Shown piece after piece: positions 28,944-38,566 of a DNA stretch of 64,000 nt. The translations under genes and the position numbers were made by a program. The notes beneath the pieces were generated by a model, which was given only the letters and a program-made list of their open reading frames with translations, was not told where the DNA came from and made no database searches. Positions within the stretch are counted from its first letter, which is position 1; each line of letters begins with the position of its first letter. This DNA is from Herbinix sp. (GTDB taxonomy: Bacteria > Bacillota > Clostridia > Lachnospirales > Lachnospiraceae), in contig JAQZBN010000004.1 of NCBI GenBank assembly GCA_029238935.1, positions 1-64,000 on the forward strand. Direction: 5' to 3'.

Positions 28944-30578
28944 CTACTCTGCAATTGCTTTATACCGATCATATGCCTGGTTAACAATACCTTCCATCTC
29001 AGATATACCTAGTTCATTAATTCTACTTACAAAGGCATCAAATTCATCGATTGGTCTTGTTCCAATAAAGAATTTTAATAATTCTTCCTGTGCGTATGTT
29101 TTAATGGAACTCATCTTTACGTCATAGATATCTTTTTCTTCCGTAGTAAACGTTAATTCCGGATTAATCGGATAGAAATAATCTTTTTCAACGTATTCGA
29201 ATAATTGTCTTCTTACATCATTGGTTGCACAGGAAGCCTCCTCATATTCCGGCATCTGCCTCATACCGATCAGTGCCTGAAGTCCGTTTCCACGGATCCA
29301 ATTCACCATACCGCCTTCTGCATTTTTAACGCTATCGGTGTAATCAGGCTTGCCATCTGTCATCTGATAGCTTTCACCTTCAATACCAAAATTAAATAAT
29401 AAGGAACCCTCATCACTATAAACATAATCAAACATTTTAATAATTTCAACGGCATACTTAGAATCACTGGAAATTGCCCAACTTGCGATATTTACAATCG
29501 GGGCTTGCTGACTAAAGGTCTTTGGATCCTGCCCCTCCTTTAATACCGGTGGTGCAATAACCTGCCAATTGGTATTCGGATCATTGGCTAATACTTCTGC
29601 ATTGGTATTCATACCTGCAATATAACCGGTCCAATAACAGGTAGCTCCGCCTTTATTGTTAAATACATGAAAGTTATTCGTATCTTCACGAGTGATAAAT
29701 TCGGGATCGATTAAACCTTCCTTATACCATTTTGCCATTGTTCCCAAATATTCCTTTGTCTCAGGCTGAATCGGTGAGAACACCATTTTCCCATCCCGAA
29801 TCATCCAATAGTCTACCCACTCGTTTAATTCTATGCCCCAGGCATCAGCAAAATTCATAAAGTAAGCTTCCCACATACGATCAAGTACTAAAGGCGTTAC
29901 ATCTCCGGCACCATTGCCATTAAGGTCATTGGTCTTGAATGCAGTTAATACTTTATACCAGTCATCGATTGTCACAGGTGCTTCTAATTCAAGTTTATCC
30001 AACCAGTCCTGACGGATGCAATATCCCATTGCTGTACGGACCGCCGACAACATTGGTATTGCATAGATCTTACCATCCGGTGCTGCAGTTTGTGCTAAAG
30101 CTTCTTTATTCTCAACCAGATACTTCTTGATATTCGGTGCATATTGATCGATTAAATCATTCAAAGGCATGAATGCTCCAGACATACCATAGGTATTAAT
30201 GTCTCGTTTATCTCCGGCCATAATATCTGGCAGCTGCCCAGTAGAAATAATAACGTCAAATCGTTCGCCTGCCTGCCTACTGAAGACGGATTCAATATCA
30301 AATTCCATATTGCATCTCTCTGCCAATGCTTTGAACGACATCGTATCTGTTGTATAAATCTTATCCGGTAAACGGCTGGGTACATAAATTGATACCTTGA
30401 CCGGCTCACTGGTCTCTTCCTCCGTCGTACTCTCATTGTCCGTCGTGCTCTCATTGTCCTCCGTGGAGGAGACCTCCTCAGGATCCTTCGCCTTATCGGA
30501 TTTACATCCGGACAGCATTCCAATCGTTAGTGTTAAAACAATGAAAACTCCCATCCACCTTCTAATCTTCTTTAACAT
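28944..30578 (-). CDS. Sugar ABC transporter solute-binding lipoprotein (LplA type)
   Basis: A 544-residue extracellular binding protein. The signal peptide ends in the lipobox LSGC with Cys25. A Thr/Glu/Asn linker containing the repeat DNESTT follows, then the two-lobed domain (DGKIYAIPML, LDLNGNGAGDVTPLVL-like calcium-type loop near residues 210-225, and WAISSDSKYAVEIIKMFDY). AGAGGAGG lies before the ATG. It is the third gene of an importer cluster with both permeases upstream. The ligand is unknown; the GH94 gene next door suggests a beta-linked gluco-oligosaccharide (inference). Confidence 0.9.
   Translation of the reverse strand: MLKKIRRWMGVFIVLTLTIGMLSGCKSDKAKDPEEVSSTEDNESTTDNESTTEEETSEPVKVSIYVPSRLPDKIYTTDTMSFKALAERCNMEFDIESVFSRQAGERFDVIISTGQLPDIMAGDKRDINTYGMSGAFMPLNDLIDQYAPNIKKYLVENKEALAQTAAPDGKIYAIPMLSAVRTAMGYCIRQDWLDKLELEAPVTIDDWYKVLTAFKTNDLNGNGAGDVTPLVLDRMWEAYFMNFADAWGIELNEWVDYWMIRDGKMVFSPIQPETKEYLGTMAKWYKEGLIDPEFITREDTNNFHVFNNKGGATCYWTGYIAGMNTNAEVLANDPNTNWQVIAPPVLKEGQDPKTFSQQAPIVNIASWAISSDSKYAVEIIKMFDYVYSDEGSLLFNFGIEGESYQMTDGKPDYTDSVKNAEGGMVNWIRGNGLQALIGMRQMPEYEEASCATNDVRRQLFEYVEKDYFYPINPELTFTTEEKDIYDVKMSSIKTYAQEELLKFFIGTRPIDEFDAFVSRINELGISEMEGIVNQAYDRYKAIAE
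30424..30459. repeat. Two 18-base tandem units in the lipoprotein linker
   Basis: Two 18-base units differing by one base code for the repeated DNESTT in the linker after the lipid anchor. Like the 15-base repeats in the first binding protein, they fall in an unstructured tether. Confidence 0.75.
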
Positions 30579-30598
30579 AAAAATCCTCCTCTATTTTA

Positions 30599-31504
30599 TT
30601 ATTCTTTGATACTTCCAACTAACGCCCCACTTACAAAATATTTCTGAAAAAACGGATATATCACAATGACCGGCAAAACTGTAATAATAATCGAAGCATA
30701 CTTAATGGTAATCGGAACCGTTGCCTCACCACGGGACAGAGCCGCTGATATTTCCTGGCCTAACTGACTGGACAATATGATCCTTCGCAGCAGAACCTGA
30801 ACAGGTACTCTTGAATCGTCCGTCAGCAATATGCTTTCCCAGAAAAATGAATTCCACCGGGCGATTGCATAGTAAAGCCCAATTGCTGCCAGAACAGGCT
30901 TTGATAAAGGTACAACAATCTTTCGAAGAATTTGCCAGTCATTCGCCCCCTCCAGCTTTGCCGATTCCTCCAACGATAGAGGCAAACTCTGAAAATAAGT
31001 CCTGAGTATCACCACATACATTGCATTAATTGCAGGATAAAGTAAGATTCCCAGTCGTGAGTCCGTTAGCTTAAGGCTATGCATGACAAGGAAGAAAGGG
31101 ATCATACCACTGCTAAACCACAGAGTAAAGATTACCATCAACCCCATAGCCTTGTGCACTGCCCACCGCTTTTTCGATAACGGATATGCCGCCAGTATGG
31201 ATAACCCTATGCTGATGCAAGTTCCTGCCACTGTATAAAAAATCGTATTCAGATATGCACTCCAGATCCCCTTATATTTTACTACTACCTGATATGCCCG
31301 CAAGGTAAATTCACTCGGTAGCAGAACTACCTCATTTTTCATTACACTGGTAGAAGAGCTTAAGGAGGCCGACAGCAAATATAGGAATGGATATAATGTT
31401 ACGATGCATACAAATATTACGATTAAGTAACATACTGCTGCAAATAATCTTTCACCAATCACTTTATTATGATTCACAATAACCCTCTTTTCACTTGTCA
31501 CCAT
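30599..31504 (-). CDS. Sugar ABC transporter permease (LplC/YtcP type)
   Basis: A 301-residue membrane protein with about six segments. The coupling loop reads EESAKLEGANDWQILRKIVVPLSKP and the tail is GALVGSIKE. Its gene overlaps the end of the upstream permease by seven bases, so the two are translationally coupled and form the heterodimeric channel. Confidence 0.93.
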   Translation of the reverse strand: MVTSEKRVIVNHNKVIGERLFAAVCYLIVIFVCIVTLYPFLYLLSASLSSSTSVMKNEVVLLPSEFTLRAYQVVVKYKGIWSAYLNTIFYTVAGTCISIGLSILAAYPLSKKRWAVHKAMGLMVIFTLWFSSGMIPFFLVMHSLKLTDSRLGILLYPAINAMYVVILRTYFQSLPLSLEESAKLEGANDWQILRKIVVPLSKPVLAAIGLYYAIARWNSFFWESILLTDDSRVPVQVLLRRIILSSQLGQEISAALSRGEATVPITIKYASIIITVLPVIVIYPFFQKYFVSGALVGSIKE

Positions 31505-32406
31505 AATGTTGTACCATCTAACTTTCTCGTAATTTTATTCGCCGTTGCTACTAAGATAAATCCGACAACATTTTGAAATATGGTCAAGGCTTGCGTATAT
31601 CCATAACGATGATTTAAGATACCTTCCCGATAAACATAGGTATTAAATACATCCGCGGTTTCATAAACAGCTGGATTATAGAGCAGTATAAGCCGTTCAT
31701 GGCCCACATTTAATATGGATCCTAAGCTGATTAAAAACATAATTACGATGGTAGGTAATAAGCCCGGTAAGGTTATGTATAACATTTTTTGAAATTTACT
31801 GGCTCCGTCCATTGTTGCAGCCTCATATTGATCTTCCGGTATACCGGCTAAAGCAGCCATATAAACAATAGCACTGAACCCGGTTCCCTGCCATATACCT
31901 GTGCTGATAAATATTGTCCTGAAATATTGTGGGTACTGAAGAAAATAAACACTTTTCATTCCCAGCTTCGTAAGTAACATATTTACCAGCCCGGTAGGTG
32001 ATAGAAAGTTGATAACCATAGACATAACTACAACGGATGATATGAAAAATGGTAAATAGCTTATTGTCTGCGTTACCTTTTTAAATCTCTTTCGACGAAT
32101 TTCATTAAATGCAATCGCAAGTATAATAGGTAATGGAAAGCCAAAGATCAACCCATAAACATTCATCAAAAGAGTATTACGAAATAATCGAAAAAAATAT
32201 GGATCTTTAAATACCGCCTCAAAATTCTGCCATCCAACCCATAGACTATCCGAAATCCCTTTTACGATGTCATATTTTTGAAAAGCGATGATCATCCAAC
32301 CCATTGGTAAGTATGCAAATAGAATAAACCATACGAATACCGGTATAAACATTAGGTACAGCCATTTGTTTGCATGCAACTCAGCCCTGCATTTTTTTAA
32401 TAACAT
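31498..32406 (-). CDS. Sugar ABC transporter permease (LplB/YteP type)
   Basis: A 302-residue permease, first gene of the second importer operon. After a short cytoplasmic start the first segment leads into AYLPMGWMIIAFQKYD; the coupling loop is YEAATMDGASKFQKMLYITLPG. The tail ANKITRKLDGTTLW is typical for the group. The operon lacks an ATPase gene. A 12-base palindrome 27 bases before the start codon may be its operator. Confidence 0.93.
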   Translation of the reverse strand: MLLKKCRAELHANKWLYLMFIPVFVWFILFAYLPMGWMIIAFQKYDIVKGISDSLWVGWQNFEAVFKDPYFFRLFRNTLLMNVYGLIFGFPLPIILAIAFNEIRRKRFKKVTQTISYLPFFISSVVVMSMVINFLSPTGLVNMLLTKLGMKSVYFLQYPQYFRTIFISTGIWQGTGFSAIVYMAALAGIPEDQYEAATMDGASKFQKMLYITLPGLLPTIVIMFLISLGSILNVGHERLILLYNPAVYETADVFNTYVYREGILNHRYGYTQALTIFQNVVGFILVATANKITRKLDGTTLW

Positions 32407-32432
32407 CTGTTCCCTCCATCAACTTCTGTAAT

Positions 32433-32444
32433 TGTAACGTTACA
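32433..32444. promoter_or_regulatory. Perfect palindrome TGTAACGTTACA, candidate operator
   Basis: A 12-base perfect palindrome with a central CG lies 27 bases before the start of the second importer operon. Such sites are typical of LacI-family repressors and resemble, but are shorter than, CcpA cre sites. The palindrome is seen; the binding protein is inference. Confidence 0.45.
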
Positions 32445-32586
32445 CTTACATCATATGAAGTCCACTCACAATGCTCAATCACAAATATTCCACAATGTTG
32501 CACTATTTCTATTACTATAAGAAAAGAGATAATTCCGCAAATTGCAATCTTTCTATTTTAAACAACATATTCCACTTTGAGTTATA

Positions 32587-32617
32587 AAATATCCCCGCAT
32601 ACTTTCGCTGCAGGGAT
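32587..32617 (-). terminator. Terminator after the AraC-type sensor-regulator gene
   Basis: TATCCC and GGGATA close a stem that continues with TGCA-like pairs inside; TTTTAT follows on the minus strand. It lies 12 bases after the regulator stop. Confidence 0.7.
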
Positions 32618-32629
32618 ACATCAATTTAA

Positions 32630-34945
32630 CTATGCAATTGTATTACGGCGGTATTGAACCGGTGTGATGGAGTACTTCTCTTTGAATTTTTTGATAAAGT
32701 AATTCGTACTGCTAAAGCCAACCAAAACAATTAGCTTATCTAAGGGTATATTGGTTTCCCTCAGTAGTTTGGCAGCTTTTTTCAGCTTACAATCCGTAAT
32801 AAACTGAGTAATATTAATACCATGTTCATCCTTAAATATTCTGCTGATGTATTTAGGACTTAAGTATACCTTTTCCGAAATGTACTCTAGGGACAAGTTC
32901 TCATCAAGATGCTCCATAATGACTTTTTCAATCATTTCCACAACCGTTAAGGTCGGATTATTCTCAATCTTCCTAAGCTCGGCAAACGTATTCTCAATCA
33001 GCTTGATAAACCAAAAATAGAAATCTTCAATATTATATTGTTCATTGATATCCTTAAATAGCTGATCGTTATCACTTTTATTCTCTTTTAAGATATCTCG
33101 CAAAAAATAGTTGAAAAGGAAAACATACTTCAGCACATAACCATTCAGATCCTCCACTGAAGTGGTCAGTGTACTGGCTTCTTCCGTAAAATTCTTAAGC
33201 AGCATTTTAATCTGTTCTATATCCCTTGAAAGCAAGGCTTCGCTAAATTGCTCAAATTCAGGGTTTAGATCGTTTTTTTGTTGGATTAGTTTCTGTTCTA
33301 CTGTCTCCCAATCAATAAAGTAAGTATGCGGGAGAAAATATAAGTATTCCGATAACTTCTGCAAGTTATTGTAAGCTTTACTTGCTTCCCTTATATCTGA
33401 ATACTTACCGCTCTGCAAGATAATTGGATCCACAGAGAATTTAATTTTCATATAATCAATAAATTTAATCCTTAAGGTCTTTAATTCTTCCTTACCATCA
33501 CCTTGTGCTAATATGATCACACAGATTCTTCCGTCAAATAAATCAGCAGAGAGGCATCGAACAGAGAGGCTCGAATATTCATCAAAGAATTGAATCATAT
33601 TATAAGTCACAAGATTTCTGGTTAATTCGTCGGTATGAGTATAAATCTTCTGATGAAGTTTAATCATCAGTAAATGAATTGCATTCCCACTGTCCTTATA
33701 CCCAAGTAGCTCCAGTTTATCATCGATTTCTTTTTGGGTAACATACTTTGCTGATAACAGGTTAATGACAAAATCATTCTTCAAAACATTGATGTTTTTT
33801 AATAAAGCTTCTTCCTTAAGAATAGCAAAATCATATAATTCATCAATAGCCCTATCTATGTAATAATACTCACTTTCCCTTAATTTATTATTCAGCTTTG
33901 CTTTCTTTAACTTGTTCATGATCAGGTAAAACGGCTTATATAAAGCCTTTGCAAAGCCAAAAGACAGGATCAGTCCGATGATAATTACAATAATGGAAAA
34001 GTACACACCCCTCATCTGAATCTTTCTTATCTCATCATAATATTCTTTCGTAGATATCAGCTTTACGATTTTCCAATCATCAATACCAATTGGTTGGATA
34101 GTAACCAGATTATTCTTGATTTTGCATACTTCCTGTGAGTTATTCGGTGTAAGGCTTTCTAATAGTTTATCTTTATTATCCTTTAAAAAGGATTGGAAGC
34201 ATTCCACATTTCCTTCCATGGTAATAATATTTCCTTGAAGGTCCATGATCGCTATCGCGTCCAGTTCCCCGTTAATGAACTCTTTCAACTTCTTTTGAAG
34301 AATATCCTGGCGGATATTTATAATCACATATCCCTTAAATTTCGATTCATCTTGGGTATATAACGGATATCCTGCCGTAAAGGATATAACAGGAACCTCC
34401 CTGCTGTCATACTTTATGATACGACTGGCCATCCAGCGTTTTTTTCCTTGATACTCTGTTTTCTGCCCAAACACATCCAGAGAATTGACAACTGCTGCCG
34501 AATCCTCGCTAGTATAACTGATTCCATATTGGGATCTAATCCGAATATTATTGATTAATACATAAACTTCTATGTTCTCAACCTTCGGCACATTCTGAGC
34601 ACTGATAATCTGTAAATACTCATCCAATTCCGTTGCTATGTAATATTCATTTTTCATAGGGTAGTGTAAAAACTTCTGTATTGCTTTGTCTTTATTACCG
34701 ATGCTTGTAATCTCCATAATTAATCGATTGGGTTCATCAAATAAATCTTGATTCAACAAACTGCCCAGATGCTCTATACGATATCGTTCCAGTTTCTCAA
34801 CCTTTTCGTTATAGTTAACAGAAAACTGCACCGTTAAAAACCCGCTGATTGATAGAGCTACGATTACCACGATACCTACAAAGGATATAATCAAACGATT
34901 AAATATGGTATCAAACCGACCCCATCGATGTAAAATAAATTTCAT
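32630..34945 (-). CDS. Membrane-bound AraC family regulator with extracellular sensor
   Basis: A 771-residue one-component regulator. The start MKFILHRWGRFD is chosen for the AGAAGGTG site upstream. A first membrane segment (IISFVGIVVIVALSISGFL) is followed by an extracellular sensor of about 260 residues (Cache-like; KRWMASRIIKYDSREVPVISFTAGYP), then a second segment (GVYFSIIVIIIGLILSFGFA), a long cytoplasmic linker and a C-terminal AraC domain with LSLEYISEKVYLSPKYISRIFKD and IPLDKLIVLVGFSSTNYFIKKFKEKY. This layout is common next to LplABC importers in Lachnospiraceae and Paenibacillus. It lies 220 bases upstream of the second importer on the same strand and is its likely activator. Confidence 0.88.
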   Translation of the reverse strand: MKFILHRWGRFDTIFNRLIISFVGIVVIVALSISGFLTVQFSVNYNEKVEKLERYRIEHLGSLLNQDLFDEPNRLIMEITSIGNKDKAIQKFLHYPMKNEYYIATELDEYLQIISAQNVPKVENIEVYVLINNIRIRSQYGISYTSEDSAAVVNSLDVFGQKTEYQGKKRWMASRIIKYDSREVPVISFTAGYPLYTQDESKFKGYVIINIRQDILQKKLKEFINGELDAIAIMDLQGNIITMEGNVECFQSFLKDNKDKLLESLTPNNSQEVCKIKNNLVTIQPIGIDDWKIVKLISTKEYYDEIRKIQMRGVYFSIIVIIIGLILSFGFAKALYKPFYLIMNKLKKAKLNNKLRESEYYYIDRAIDELYDFAILKEEALLKNINVLKNDFVINLLSAKYVTQKEIDDKLELLGYKDSGNAIHLLMIKLHQKIYTHTDELTRNLVTYNMIQFFDEYSSLSVRCLSADLFDGRICVIILAQGDGKEELKTLRIKFIDYMKIKFSVDPIILQSGKYSDIREASKAYNNLQKLSEYLYFLPHTYFIDWETVEQKLIQQKNDLNPEFEQFSEALLSRDIEQIKMLLKNFTEEASTLTTSVEDLNGYVLKYVFLFNYFLRDILKENKSDNDQLFKDINEQYNIEDFYFWFIKLIENTFAELRKIENNPTLTVVEMIEKVIMEHLDENLSLEYISEKVYLSPKYISRIFKDEHGINITQFITDCKLKKAAKLLRETNIPLDKLIVLVGFSSTNYFIKKFKEKYSITPVQYRRNTIA

Positions 34946-35666
34946 TAAGAGCACCTTCTTCCTAACGGATGATGCATAACTTGTAGTAAAACCACTCAAC
35001 TCGATTATATAATAGCGGCTCTTATAATGATATGTAATAAATTCCTGATAATAGTAATATTTCCCCTTTTCTGTTTCTCTTCTATTTTACCATGAAGAAA
35101 CTGATCTGTCTCTTCTAATCCTTCTACAAATCAATAAATAGGGCAAAGAGAAACGTTTATAGTAAGAGGTACTTCCATCTATAAATGGGGTATCATGAAA
35201 TCGTTAAACCCATTGATTTTACTGAATTAATTCTAACTCTTTTTCGTAAAAGTAAAATTGTATCAACGTGCATTTAGGCGAGCTTTGTAAACTACATGGT
35301 AAAAGGGTAGGGGGTAATAATTTTTATGTATGGTTGAATTTCTGTAATTAATTTGACTTATATTCATCAAAACGTTGGTTATTATTTTTTCAATAGTATA
35401 TGTACTAACCTTAACCAAATTAATGATTTTATATAATTAAGAATAAGCATAATAGACTAATTTTATGATTGTTTACTTGAAATGTAAATAATTTACTAAA
35501 TTATGTATTAATTTATATGGTCCATTCCTTTAGAGATGGTAAACTTCCTATTACACCACTTATCAAACTTATTGAAGTACAGAACATGTGGTAAGTGTAA
35601 TAATCAGTTTTAGAAAACAAAAAAGAAAGCCCATAAAAATAAGGCTTTCCCATCTTTTTCACGTAC
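34946..35666. other. AT-rich noncoding region before the tRNA gene
   Basis: About 720 bases. The regulator promoter should lie near 34990-35100 on the minus strand. A 25-residue open frame at 35517-35594 is listed separately. No other element is recognised. Confidence 0.4.
35517..35594 (+). pseudogene. Possible coding remnant of 25 residues
   Basis: The frame MVHSFRDGKLPITPLIKLIE ends VQNMW and a stop. Its composition looks protein-like within very AT-rich DNA, but there is no clear ribosome binding site and no recognised family. Confidence 0.25.
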
Positions 35667-35750
35667 TGCAGTCGAGGGGACTTGAACCCCTACCCAGAAA
35701 CCCGGACTAGATCCTTAGTCTAGCGCGTATGCCAATTCCGCCACGACTGC
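35667..35750 (-). tRNA. tRNA-Leu (anticodon AAG)
   Basis: An 84-base class II tRNA gene. The acceptor stem GCAGTCG pairs with CGACTGC and the discriminator is A. The D-arm, a long variable arm and the T-loop GGTTCAAGTCC are intact. The anticodon stem CTAGA/TCTAG holds the loop CTAAGGA, so the anticodon is AAG, which reads CUU (and CUC/CUA if A34 is changed to inosine). No CCA is encoded. Confidence 0.93.
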
Positions 35751-35793
35751 AAAACTTATGTTGTTCACCTGTGATGTCTAGCGAACGAATCAT

Positions 35794-35822
35794 ATTATAT
35801 CAAGTTATGAAGCAAAAATCAA
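35794..35822 (-). promoter_or_regulatory. Promoter of tRNA-Leu(AAG)
   Basis: On the minus strand TTGATT and TATAAT are separated by exactly 17 bases, ending 43 bases before the tRNA. This is a good sigma-A promoter. Confidence 0.75.
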
Positions 35823-36048
35823 TACCTAATTTTAAAATCTACGGCATGTAATTTTTAGGATAATTTATATCCAATAGACCCCTAATTTCAATAGCTCTTA
35901 ATTATATCAATCTCATTTTTTTATCTTTATCTTCTACCTGCAAAATGGGACTTTTCTACTCAACCCTCAAATTTGATTCTAACATAATTACATATAGATA
36001 TATTATATATAACTAAATGAAATTCCACACTAGATAAACCTATATCAA

Positions 36049-36087
36049 TACCCGATTCATAGAAACCTCCAATCTATGAATCGGGTT
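36049..36087 (-). terminator. Terminator after the third chemoreceptor gene
   Basis: A 14-15 base stem (ACCCGATTCATAGA and complement) around a 10-base loop, 33 bases after the chemoreceptor stop. The T-run on the minus strand is short (ATTGAT), but the stem is strong. Confidence 0.7.
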
Positions 36088-36120
36088 ATATCTTTCATTA
36101 ATTAACCTGATCACTCTTTC

Positions 36121-38130
36121 TTAAATCGTAAACCTCTCAACCTGTTCCATCATCTCTTTCGTCTTGCTCGTCAATACTTGAGCAGAGGTAGAAACATCTC
36201 CCATAGAAGCATTCATTTCCTCAGAAGCTGCTGCGATCTCTTGTGCAGATGCGGACACTTCCTCCGCAATGGATGCTACCGCTTCGATCTTTTCAATGAT
36301 GCTATTCTTCTTACCATCCAATTGGAATGCGGAAGCTGTTACTGCTTCGATTTCCGGCGTTACTACATTAATTGCATCGATGATCTTCTTGTAAGAGCCC
36401 AAAGTGGTATTTAGAACTGTAATCTGATTCCCAAGCTCCTGATCTAACCCACCGGAGGTGCTTACCATCAGATTCGTTTCCTTAGATACCCCTTGAATGA
36501 TGGTATTAATCTTCACAGAGGATACTCTGGTCTGCTCGGCAAGCTTTCTGATTTCGTCCGCTACCACCGCAAAGCCTCTCCCTGCTTCTCCAGCTCTTGC
36601 CGCTTCAATTGCTGCATTTAATGATAAAAGATTTGTCTGCTCGGCTATGGTATTAATAAAATTAACGATATCATTAATCTTCTTTACATTATCTCCAAAC
36701 CCTACGATCTTACTGATAAACTCTTTAAAGGAAGTATTAATCCTATTGGAAGAATTCACGAGAGACTGCATGTTGTTATTACTGTCTTCCGCCATCGTAC
36801 TGATATTATTTGCATTTTGATCAATGTCATTGATGGAATGGACGATATTATTTAGCTCTGTGGCAAATTCATTTAGGTTCGTAATCATATTGGTCAAATC
36901 CTCAGCCTGTGCTCCTGCACCTTTCGCAACATCCTGAATTGCAGTGGTTACATTTTCTGAGGTTGAGGTCATTTCCTGTGATATAGCTGATAAGCTTAAG
37001 GACTGCTCGTCAATGCTGGAGGAGCTCTCCTTAATCTTTTGTATCATTTCTTTAATGAAGTTCTGCATTGTATCAATTGACCGTGCAAGTGTACCGATCT
37101 CATCTTTTTTATCAAGATATTTTCTTGGTACTTCTTTTGTCATGTCACCGGATGCGATTAAGCTGATATTTTCAACGATTACATGGAGACTGTTGGCTAT
37201 ATTACTGGAAATAAAAAATACAGCGGCAATCCCAAGAAATAGGAAAATGACCGAAAACACCAAAGACGAAATTCCCAATGCTCCAAGTTCGGATAATATC
37301 TCCGCCTTTGAGATAGAAACTGCAACGGACCAGCCAGTTCCCTCTACAGGAGCATATGCCGCATACTTAGCATCACCCTCATAAGTATACTCTCCTATTC
37401 CTTCTTCCCCTTGCGTCATATGTACCATGATTTCTGCCAATTTGCTTAATGATTTATCTTGCTCCGCTTCTTTGATATAATTAGCTTTGTTGGTTACTAA
37501 AGATAAATTCTTATGGGCCAGCATATCACCATTCTCATTGATCATAAATGCACTGCCGGTATCCCCGAAGCTTACATCAGTGACCAGTGGTCCAAATTCG
37601 TTTCCAGTCTTAGCAGCTATTAGCACCTGTGTGATTTCCGTACCGGACTTCATCGGTATTGCATACACTACCATCTGATTAATCGCAGAGTTATTAAAAA
37701 AGTCCTTCATCGGTTCTGAGACTGCTTTTTCTCCAGCAATTGCTTTTTGAAAAAATTCCTGATCCTTAATATCGAATTCCCTCTTGTCAGATGCAATCAG
37801 TTTTCCTTCTTTATCTGCAATACCAAGAAGCATATAGCCTCCCCTGATCTGCTGCGTTTTTAATGCTTTCATGCGTTGTTCTTCTGTAAGTTTAGGATTA
37901 CTTACCTCTTTTAATGCGAACTCCATAATTGCATAGCTTGCATTAATTTTACTTTCTATTATGTTTGCAGCATCTTTTGAAATCTGCGGAAACACCTCTT
38001 TTGTTTGTGCTATTAATGCATTCGATGATAAATAATACGATAACAATCCCAAACCCGAGCATACAATGATAATTAGTGCCCCCAAAAGTGCTATCATTTT
38101 AACTTTAATACTTTTTGTTAATAGCTTCAT
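36121..38130 (-). CDS. Methyl-accepting chemotaxis protein (dCache type), under c-di-GMP control
   Basis: A 669-residue chemoreceptor. The first membrane segment is [23 protein letters not shown]. The extracellular part is a double Cache sensor ([43 protein letters not shown]..), of the type that often binds amino acids or organic acids. A second segment ([20 protein letters not shown]) leads to HAMP and the signalling coiled coil with tip [25 protein letters not shown] precedes the ATG. The 5' leader carries a c-di-GMP-I riboswitch and terminator, so receptor synthesis should follow the c-di-GMP level, linking chemotaxis to the motile/sessile switch. Confidence 0.93.
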   Translation of the reverse strand: MKLLTKSIKVKMIALLGALIIIVCSGLGLLSYYLSSNALIAQTKEVFPQISKDAANIIESKINASYAIMEFALKEVSNPKLTEEQRMKALKTQQIRGGYMLLGIADKEGKLIASDKREFDIKDQEFFQKAIAGEKAVSEPMKDFFNNSAINQMVVYAIPMKSGTEITQVLIAAKTGNEFGPLVTDVSFGDTGSAFMINENGDMLAHKNLSLVTNKANYIKEAEQDKSLSKLAEIMVHMTQGEEGIGEYTYEGDAKYAAYAPVEGTGWSVAVSISKAEILSELGALGISSLVFSVIFLFLGIAAVFFISSNIANSLHVIVENISLIASGDMTKEVPRKYLDKKDEIGTLARSIDTMQNFIKEMIQKIKESSSSIDEQSLSLSAISQEMTSTSENVTTAIQDVAKGAGAQAEDLTNMITNLNEFATELNNIVHSINDIDQNANNISTMAEDSNNNMQSLVNSSNRINTSFKEFISKIVGFGDNVKKINDIVNFINTIAEQTNLLSLNAAIEAARAGEAGRGFAVVADEIRKLAEQTRVSSVKINTIIQGVSKETNLMVSTSGGLDQELGNQITVLNTTLGSYKKIIDAINVVTPEIEAVTASAFQLDGKKNSIIEKIEAVASIAEEVSASAQEIAAASEEMNASMGDVSTSAQVLTSKTKEMMEQVERFTI

Positions 38131-38200
38131 ATTTTATCCTCCACCCGTAGTATGTAGTGTCCTATGCTCTCTGACAAAAATACTTATATCAATAGAACAT

Positions 38201-38232
38201 AAAAACAGGCGCATCCTATGCCGCCTGTTTTT
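38201..38232 (-). terminator. Riboswitch-associated terminator
   Basis: AAAAACAGGCG and its perfect complement around GCATAGGATG, followed by TTTTTATG on the minus strand. It lies between the c-di-GMP-I aptamer and the chemoreceptor gene and is the likely expression platform. Confidence 0.85.
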
Positions 38233-38289
38233 ATTGAAATAAGGGAAATGTACAGTGAGCACCTGACATTTCATTATTCATTTCTCTAA

Positions 38290-38370
38290 CAGTATTGGCA
38301 ACCCAGCTGTCTTGTGTAACCACGTAAGACCTGTGGCTTTGCGTCCCTACCTTTCAATAGGTTTGCTCTG
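38290..38370 (-). ncRNA. c-di-GMP-I (GEMM) riboswitch aptamer
   Basis: On the minus strand the order GAGCAAACC, a short stem with TTGAAAGG, GGGACGCAAAGCC, a second stem (AGGTCTT/AAGACAGCT) and GGGTTGCC matches the c-di-GMP-I class element by element, including the GAAA-type tetraloop and the ACGCAAAGCC ligand pocket. It is followed about 55 bases later by a terminator and then the chemoreceptor gene, a known target class for this riboswitch. Confidence 0.92.
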
Positions 38371-38566
38371 TCATATAAATTAGATAAGAATTATTTACAC
38401 TATACATTATTCACTATATTTTCGCATTGTTTTATACAGCATTACCATATAACAAATGTGAAATAGTAAGGATATTATATAAAAAATTCACCATTATGTC
38501 AATTTATTTAATTTTTATCAATATTTTATTGTACATAATGCACAATTTTGGTACATTCTGGTAATC
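38371..38566. other. AT-rich region between riboswitch and oxidoreductase gene
   Basis: About 200 bases. It should hold the promoter for the riboswitch transcript; a TATAGT-like word is present at about 38405 on the minus strand but no -35 partner is convincing. Confidence 0.3.
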
